Shown here one piece after another: positions 57,661 through 64,000 of a DNA stretch of 64,000 nt; within the stretch, counting starts at the first letter, position 1, and the number at the start of each line of letters is the position of its first letter. Location of the stretch: NCBI GenBank assembly GCA_012845835.1, contig JABAKD010000011.1, positions 6,448,381-6,512,380 on the forward strand, written 5' to 3'. The stretch comes from Undaria pinnatifida. Lineage: Eukaryota > Sar > Phaeophyceae > Laminariales > Alariaceae. The notes beneath the pieces are model-generated. The model worked only from the letters and a program-made list of their open reading frames with translations. It was not told the origin of the DNA and searched no databases. Both the position numbers and the translations under genes were made by a program.

Positions 57661-57669
57661 ATAAATATT

Positions 57670-57993
57670 ATGTCTATTTTCCTATCCGACGCATGGGTGC
57701 CGGCGAATGCCGGCACCCATGCGGAGCTCTGGTATCTATTGCAATGCGACAAATACAGGGTGGCAGCGGGCGAGGATGGTGGGTTGGCGGAAAATTCGGA
57801 GAGCCAGAGTCTGCAGGATACGATGGAGATGCTGGACCTGGGGTAGCCATACAACGTATGCCTGTCCAAGGAAACGCTGACAACCATCGGAGAGCAGCGA
57901 CCATCCTTGGAGTACTTTGAAACGTGGGGGGGGTTGCCGTACAGAGATATACAACCACACTGCAGGTCGGTCAACTGGAGGGGTCGGGAGTGA
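57670..57993 (+). pseudogene. Short ORF with an in-frame stop, coding-like on both sides
   Basis: ATG 57670 opens 58 codons (MSIFLSDAWVPANAGTHAEL...DTMEMLDLG) to TAG 57844-57846. The same frame continues 48 more codons reading PYNVCLSKETLTTIGEQRPS and LEYFETWGGLPYRDIQ to TGA at 57991-57993. Protein-like composition on both sides suggests a once-continuous frame or an exon pair. The perfect hairpin at 57690-57723 lies inside it. Family not recognised. Confidence 0.3.
57690..57723. other. Perfect 15-base inverted repeat, 4-base loop
   Basis: CGCATGGGTGCCGGC, loop GAAT, then its exact reverse complement. It lies within the open frame starting at 57670. A terminator role is not expected in this eukaryotic setting. 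Confidence 0.95.
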
Positions 57994-58370
57994 CAGGGCC
58001 ACTGAACCAGTCGGTCAACTGGGAGGATCGGAAGTTACAGAGCAAGCATTCTGCAGGTTCACGGGGGGGGGAGTTACCGGACAGCGACAGTAGTATAGTA
58101 AGAGTATTGGAGAGGAAAAATTACGTTGCACAAGGGAGCATTTTTGCCCTGCTATGCAAATGCAAGCACGTTCTGCTAGTTTTTTTCGTTTCACGTCAAG
58201 TGAAAGTACTGGAAAGAATATTTATTTCAAGAAGAAGGAAGCATTTTTGCCCTATGCAAAGAGAAACATCGCCCGGTAGATTTTGTTTTGGTGATTTTTC
58301 CCCCCGGTTTTCCATAGCAGTAATTTAGCTTTTCTTTTATTTTTTCATGACCAGCAACCTCACGTAACAG

Positions 58371-58553
58371 TACGGACTATTGTTCCGTTGGTTGCTCTTG
58401 TATGACGACGACGGACCAGGGTGGGCTAATGTGGTGAAATTTGGTTTCGACACTAATGCGAGGCAGTTTGACCCTTGGGACATAAGGGAGAACTATCCCA
58501 AGAATAGCGTTGGAGCCGCCTCGCACACGATGATGCCTCAACGCTCATGCGCG
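58371..58553 (+). CDS. Candidate internal exon, unknown
   Basis: Bounded by an acceptor CGTAACAG preceded by a T-rich tract and a donor GCG|gtaaga, open for 61 codons in phase 0. It reads LLLYDDDGPGWANVVKFGFD then FDPWDIRENYPKNSVGAASH. Acidic and aromatic, clearly unlike flanking repeats. It may belong with the frame at 57.67-57.99 kb, but the connection was not found. Confidence 0.35.
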
Positions 58554-59470
58554 GTAAGAACGACGGACGGACGTAGCAGGATTGTCACCTGAGAAGACGT
58601 GCTGGGCGAAGTAAAGCAGTATACAGAGGACTTGATCGGGCAAGCGTAAAATAGTCCTGGGCTTCGTTGAGTGAAAGTACATCGGAGAGGTGTACTGTCT
58701 ACTTGGGGTAGGTAGGTTGTGGCTTCAGGGGGAGTCTGAGCGCAGCAGAGAGTAGTGTGGTGCGGGTGGTTGTCGCCCAGAACACGCTCGCCAGAGTTAC
58801 TCTTGTGGTCTACAAGACCGGCAGTCGTGCTTCTGCACCGTTGGGGCGTACGTACGTAGTCTCAGACGGAGCAGCCATCACGGCCTTTGACTACTTTTGG
58901 CCGTAGTTGGTGCAAAAGACACTTGTTTTCTACTTCTTCCTTGACGGGGGACACTGCCTTGCTTCTCCGAGCCAACTAAGCTCTAAAGGCCTCCCCTTCG
59001 GCCTGTCAGCGAGCGAGACCCCCGAGGTTCTGATTCCTGCAGTTCTCGTTGTGGTTTTCTGCACTCTCCGAAGGCGTGCCGCAAGTAGGGGGTGGCGTCA
59101 TTTTTCTCACAAAAAACAAAAAAAAATCCAAACCGTCGGACAGAGCATGATTTGCCCGTGACATACCACCGTACTACTGCTGTAGACATATCGTAAAATA
59201 CAGATCAGTGGGTTGGGGGACGTACCAGGTGGGACATACCAGGTGCCAGGTATGTGTCAGATCGTGCATACCCTACAGAGTTCGTCACGTGGAAATGTGA
59301 ATAGACCGTCACAGATCAGAGCGCATTGCTGCTGTGCTTCCTATGTACCACATTGGACGTGAATCTGAGGATCCTTACGTAGGGTTTAGTTCCTGTTGTT
59401 TTTGTTCCTCGGACGGCTATCTTTTCTTCAAAGCGTTTATTTTTGCCGCGGCTGATAACTTCCGCCTCAG

Positions 59471-59658
59471 GGCCCCGGCACCCACGCGCTCGCGGCGATG
59501 GCTCCGCACGTGTCACCCGCCGCCATCTGGGAAGTCTGGCGGCCCTGCTCGCCGAGCTCGCCGAGAAATCTCGGGAAAAGTCCCAAAAAGTTTACATCAC
59601 TTGCTCAAAGCCGAAAGTCCCTGTATTCAAGATAAACATGCCTGATGCAGTTCAGTAA
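59471..59658 (+). CDS. Candidate terminal exon, unknown
   Basis: After an acceptor TCCGCCTCAG a phase-1 frame reads Arg-rich sequence then LGSLAALLAELAEKSREKSQ and KVPVFKINMPDAVQ, ending TAA at 59656-59658. The leucine/alanine helix and GC-richer composition are coding-like. An alternative frame from ATG 59499 gives about 45 residues. The exon it would join is not identified. Confidence 0.28.
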
Positions 59659-60368
59659 ATACTGGTGGCTGTCGTCTAATCTCGACGTAAAACAAACAAA
59701 AAAAACATATCGAAACAGTATACTGATCGCTTGACCAAGTCTCTATTTTCAAGTCGAAAAATAATCAACACATACCTGGTAGGAACACTGCAATCATCGA
59801 GGTCATGGTGATTCGATGACACGATTATGCAGCTGGTCATGGTTGATCAACATCTGCTTAATCCCAAACGCTCAAAGCTAGGTGGCACAAATGTAGACGT
59901 CTCAGACGGTCGCGCTTGCCGGCAGGAGGTCTTTGAAGCGACCATACCCTCCGGCCGGAACCAAAATGTTCAAAAAAATAATCAAAAGGACGAATAGGGT
60001 TAACGCATCTGTGACGGGGCCAGGGGGCCAAGGCTCAACCGCAGACCCCTTGCAATTTCTCACCTCGAGCGCGACACTACCGCATGTTCAAGGTAGCATA
60101 TAGCAACCGGCGAGAGATGCTCTGTACTGAAAGCGTCCACCTGTCACCACACCTGACGGATTTCGTGCGGAAAAAAGGCCTAGTTTTTTTTTTCAGGCAC
60201 CAACGTAGAATGCATACGCCGGTGGCCGAAGGTCGTTATTTACATCACCAAAAATAACAGAAAGGGGTCGTAGACTATGGATACCACGCAGGCAATCTCT
60301 ACTTTTTTAACACACGTTGTGGTCGCCCCTGCTCCAAGAAAAAATACACAGATCACCCCTTCGTGTCG

Positions 60369-60548
60369 ATGGCGACAATACAATGGTGCGGCAGCGAGGA
60401 CGAGGAAAAACACAACCAAGGGACGCTGGTCGCTCGTGGGTTAGGCGGACCATTCAGCGGGGAGTGGCGGCTATGTATCCTGGTTGCTGCTCAAACTCCG
60501 GCGTCCACCTTCTCCTCCAGCGGGCGTCTCCTGTGGAGTAGCAGGTGA
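60369..60548 (+). CDS. Candidate small ORF or first exon, unknown
   Basis: ATG 60369 opens MATIQWCGSEDEEKHNQGTL through a Ser/Leu-rich end. The frame closes at TGA 60546-60548, or splices at AGTAGCAG|gtgaat (60545). No partner exon is visible before the convergent minus-strand gene. Confidence 0.22.
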   Translation: MATIQWCGSEDEEKHNQGTLVARGLGGPFSGEWRLCILVAAQTPASTFSSSGRLLWSSR

Positions 60549-60916
60549 ATTTCGTTCCTACTCAAGGCAACGGTGCTGGTTCGAACCCTCCTTAGTGAGT
60601 ACTCGTGCTCGTAGGGATGTTTTTTCTTGGGGTAAAAATGACTTACGTAGCGGACAGCACGCGAGCGCGAGTTAGCAAAATTCGATGAAATTCGATCAGC
60701 GCAAAAAGCTGAAAAGTGGGAATGCTGACCCTCTGCCCGTACCGGGAAGGGGGAAAGAAGACTCCCGTGACCACGTCTTTATCCAGAATGTCGCTGAGGA
60801 GGAAACGTTATGACTAAAAAAAAATAAAAGGAAATCACACGGCCCTGGCGGCCGCTCTAGCCATATGGCCCTAGCGGCCACTCTACCACACAGCTCTATT
60901 AATAGCTGTCGCTCTA

Positions 60917-63848
60917 TTATACAGCCTTAACGGCCGCAGTTCCGACGGGAATCTTATCGTCAGTACGTTGTCCTTCGTGCACTTCTCCGGGAACCACGAG
61001 CACCGACACCGTTTTAGTCGCTTTACGGTACCACCACAAGCACTTGAAGGCCGGCGGGGCTAAGAAACAAGCTATATCAACGACGAGGAAGAATATTCCC
61101 CACGCCAAGGTGGCCGAACTGCAAGACGCCCTGGGGTTGGCTTCGTCGCGGCTCCCGACGTAATCGACGCCGGCGATGGCTGCCAACAGGCCCACCACGA
61201 GGGCTACGTGCGCGAGGAAAGCAGCGAGCAGCATCGGAAAGAACCACGTCACCGCTAGCGCACTAAAACGATGCTGGTTGACCTTAAAGCCGCCCCCGAA
61301 CAACACCACCAAAAACAGCAGCAGACCGTCCAACAAAATAACGGTCGCCACAGGCTGCTCGCATGAGCTGTCGGAACCAACGCGCTTGCCCCCAACCACC
61401 AACATGAAGAAGGGGGGGACGCTCAGCAAAATTACAATGACGTTGCTGCGGATGACCTCCAACGTTGGCGGCCCCGGCCGATTTCGAAAAGGTATTGGCG
61501 GGGCGAGCTCGTCAGCCTCGAGGTCATCCCTTTCCGCGTCTGGCGGGGCGGCCGTCTCCCCCGCTAGCTGCTTGAGCACGGAAGGCCTCCACAGTCCTGG
61601 CAGGGGCGGAATTCTGGTTCGGTAGCGTCGAAACTGCGAGAGAAGCTCGGGCGGGAATTCGCGCGATCCTCCGCTTATCTCTCGCATAAGAGCCTGCGCC
61701 GGGGTCGCGGCCTCGACGTGTACGACCAGGCAGTAAAAGAAGGCGCGGGTGTTGAGCACGTCCTCGTGCAGAGCGGCCTGCTGCCCGACGTAAAGCTTCG
61801 CCAGGAGATCCAGGAGGATCTGAAATGTTTTTCAGGGGTCGGAGGAGACAGACAACAAGGGAGCGTCGACAGATCGGAGGTTAGGATCGCCTTTTGCGAG
61901 CCAGGGGTGTATGGGATGGCAGCCTATAACGTGACAAGTGCAGTCAGTCGTGTTAACGTTTCAGGAAGATATTTCAACAAAGAAAAGTTATCATCGTATC
62001 CCGTGCTCGTGTCGTACTGCATAATCTCCTTCCGCGTGTGTGTTGCATACCGCACGCATCCGCTGACCCAAGCAAAAACCGGGATGGTTTGTGTGGCGGA
62101 CGCTGTTGTCTTACGATTGAGGTGCACCTTTATTTGCCGCAAAAAACTGTTTGGGTGGGGGGGGGGGGAGACAAAACGTGCTACACGGTGAGCAATCCCA
62201 CGGCCTAGGTACTCGGCGAAAATTACTGTTTTTTTTCTTGTTTTCGAAATTCCGACGATTTTGGGTCAAGGAGCCCCGCCGTTCGGAACGAAAAAAAATG
62301 CCCAAAAAATGTTACGTCTATCGTAGCACCCAGTGAGTGGCCTTATGAACCAAGGGTCGGAAAGAAACACGCTGCAAAAAAATGGAAATCATTCCCAGGT
62401 TCAGCAGGCAGGTATATCAATGTGTATCTGACGCCCACGGACGAAGATCAACAGTGAGTGGGTGGACATGCGCGTTCACTTCGCCCGCGTGATTTTTCGC
62501 CGTGGGTGCGGCGATGATTGATACGTGCTTGAGTGCATCAAGGTTCGGTTGAAAAGAAGAAGCAATGCGACCCTTGCTGACCCGAAATTCGCAGAGCGTC
62601 CACCGTTCTTCCGTCTTACAGGTCGGTCGCCATCGGCAGTCGGTTCGTATCGACGTTGAAATTCCGTTGGTACGAGCCCGTTTTCGTCGGCCGTCCTCTC
62701 TTCGCGGGTGGCACACGCCACACCTAGCACGGCTACAACAAAGACAGCAGCCCCGACGTTCCGCGGCGTTGACCTATATATATATATATATCGGTCAGTC
62801 CCTATGCCCCGTCTTCATACGTTTTTTATCATGCCCACCTGTTCGTGCCCAATGTTCGCGCGCAAACAACGCACAACCACAACGGCAGGCGAGAGCCGCA
62901 ATACGTGCTGCTGAAGCCTGCGGTGAAGGCCCGGCCCGGCCGCGGCACCTGCCGCGCCGCGCCCCAGCGTCACCAGCCCACCGAGCAAGCGGCACGCGTC
63001 CTCGAGAAACGCCGGGTCGGACAGCACCCACACGGCGGCTTCTGGTGCCCGCGCTCGCACGAGAGCCTCCTTGGCCCTCGCGGCCCCTTCGATGTTGGAG
63101 GGTTGTCTATTCGCGGCGAGGGAAAGCTCCTGTGGGTTCCGATCGGGAGCGGTGATGCGCGTAAGCCGGGTGTGATTGTAAATTCGACAGCAGTTTCACT
63201 TCTTCGGATACCTGAACGGCGCTTGTTTTGGCACATATAGCGTGAATTTTACCGGTTTCCGGGACAACGCAAGTCTTGGCGACAGGACGGGGGTATTTTT
63301 CTTTGTGTATGTGCGCCAACCGGACTCTTATCTCCTTTCACGGCTTCTTCTCGATACATACTACCTGGTAGTAAACAAGGGTGGAGGGTTCACCAACAAA
63401 TTATTTGTTTTCCACCACCACCGCCGTCGAGAGCTTAAGCGACGGTTTTGGCCGGTCGCTCCCTCATTTACTGCTCCTCTCCCCCGACCCCCCCCTTTGC
63501 AATATCCCTCGGTCTATACCTTCTAATGCCAACGCGCGTGGCAGCCTCTCGCTCTCTGCCTTGAAATGCTGGCGTGTCTGTACCTACCTTCAGCGCCTTG
63601 AGGCGCGCTGACAGAGGACTCTCTTCGTCTTGAAGAGTCTGCACCAGCTTCCCTTCCGGCTTTGCAGAGTCTTCGGGCCACCACACCTGCAACGCTAGCG
63701 CTAGGAGCGTTGGGGGCTCAGCGGCGGTCACCGCGTCGAAGCCAGCGGCAGAACGTCGAAAGCGCGCCGCATAACCTTGGGGGTCCTCCGAGGCGGCGGC
63801 GCCGCCGCCGCCGCCGCCGGCTCCATCCTTGACGACCGCGTGGTCCAT
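60917..63848 (-). CDS. Multi-pass membrane protein of unknown function, 3 exons
   Basis: Minus-strand exons: 63848-63588, 63129-62905 (or to 62839), 61819-60917. Phases are 0 at all joins; 462 residues (484 with the longer exon 2). Residues 1-160 look soluble and Ala/Gly-rich: a glycine run near 11-16, then alpha-helical sequence such as ALVRARAPEAAVWVLSDPAF. The third exon carries hydrophobic segments at roughly its residues 127-144, 157-178, 186-218 (long, maybe two helices) and 237-263, so four or five membrane helices, then a short hydrophilic tail ending at TAA. I do not recognise the family. Donors at 63587 (gtaggta) and 62904 (gtattg) or 62838 (gtgggc), and acceptors CCCACAG and TTTCAG, are good. 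The start could instead be the upstream in-frame ATG at 63911, or lie beyond the window. The strong open frame on the opposite strand at 61176-61625 is a shadow of exon 3. Confidence 0.68.
61820..62838. other. Intron 2 of the minus-strand membrane protein gene
   Basis: No exon is seen. It contains the dispersed repeat shared with 15849-15972 and a TATATATA run (62775-62791). Confidence 0.5.
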
Positions 63849-64000
63849 TCGATGGGGGGGCGCTGTCGCCAGCTCTCGATTCGTCAAGCGCGCCCCACCT
63901 GAAAGAAGCATTTGTTGCCCATCGTTGCGTGACGTAGCATTGCGTTGCGTAGCACAAAGTATAGGTGTAAGTCTACGTTAACCTGGAGAGCAGTCCTAAC

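Noticed and set aside
61176-61625. 149-codon plus-strand frame
   Set aside because: Antisense shadow of exon 3 of the minus-strand membrane protein gene, which has the better composition and splice sites.

Overview
The window looks like nuclear DNA of a photosynthetic stramenopile, most probably a brown alga of the Ectocarpus kind. This is an inference from gene architecture and repeat content, not from a marker gene. Supporting signs: one gene is cut into 17 short exons (76-356 bases) by introns that are usually several hundred bases long; base composition is balanced; homopolymer C/G tracts and simple repeats are everywhere; a degraded Ty1/copia pol fragment is present; and there are many non-autonomous repeat elements. 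No operons, ribosome-binding sites, CRISPR arrays or rRNA genes are seen.

Three genes can be reconstructed exon by exon with reading frame kept across every junction. (1) 8203-24797, plus strand: a patatin-like triacylglycerol lipase of the SDP1/TGL3-5 type, 17 exons, 992 residues in my model, with an intact oxyanion-hole glycine motif, GASAG serine motif and DGS aspartate motif. Two of its introns appear to be GC-AG. (2) 36821-43906, plus strand: an OTU-family cysteine protease (probable deubiquitinase), 5 exons, 344 residues, with a membrane segment before a proline-rich linker and the catalytic domain. A competing acidic C-terminus is possible. (3) 63848-60917, minus strand: a multi-pass membrane protein of unknown function, 3 exons. 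Weaker candidate exons are listed at 27.8-28.4, 29.1-29.3, 32.2, 36.1-36.4 (minus strand, divergent from the OTU gene), 47.4-47.8, 52.4, 53.5-53.8, 56.1, 57.7-58.6, 59.5 and 60.4 kb.

The rest is dominated by repeats. A ~2.2-kb inverted repeat (1-2232 and 25115-27232) brackets the lipase gene; each arm ends in a small element of a TIR-type MITE family that also occurs twice in lipase intron 8. At 4.4-6.85 kb lies a decayed array of ~220-base units. At 5969-6346 and, inverted, 47757-48100 lie two copies of a miniature element with LTR-like TG...CA ends and a tRNA-like core. A ~1-kb tandem duplication sits at 33.6-35.5 kb, whose 3' part is also found inverted at 6.9-7.15 kb. A ~1.05-kb fold-back element full of TCGACT/AGTCGA hairpins sits in OTU intron 4. 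Interstitial telomere-like CCCTAA runs with a duplicated ~150-base unit lie in lipase intron 1. Several minisatellites lie in introns.

The genes do not form a pathway together; they are neighbours in a repeat-rich eukaryotic region. The lipase would act in storage-lipid breakdown, the OTU protein in ubiquitin removal at a membrane.
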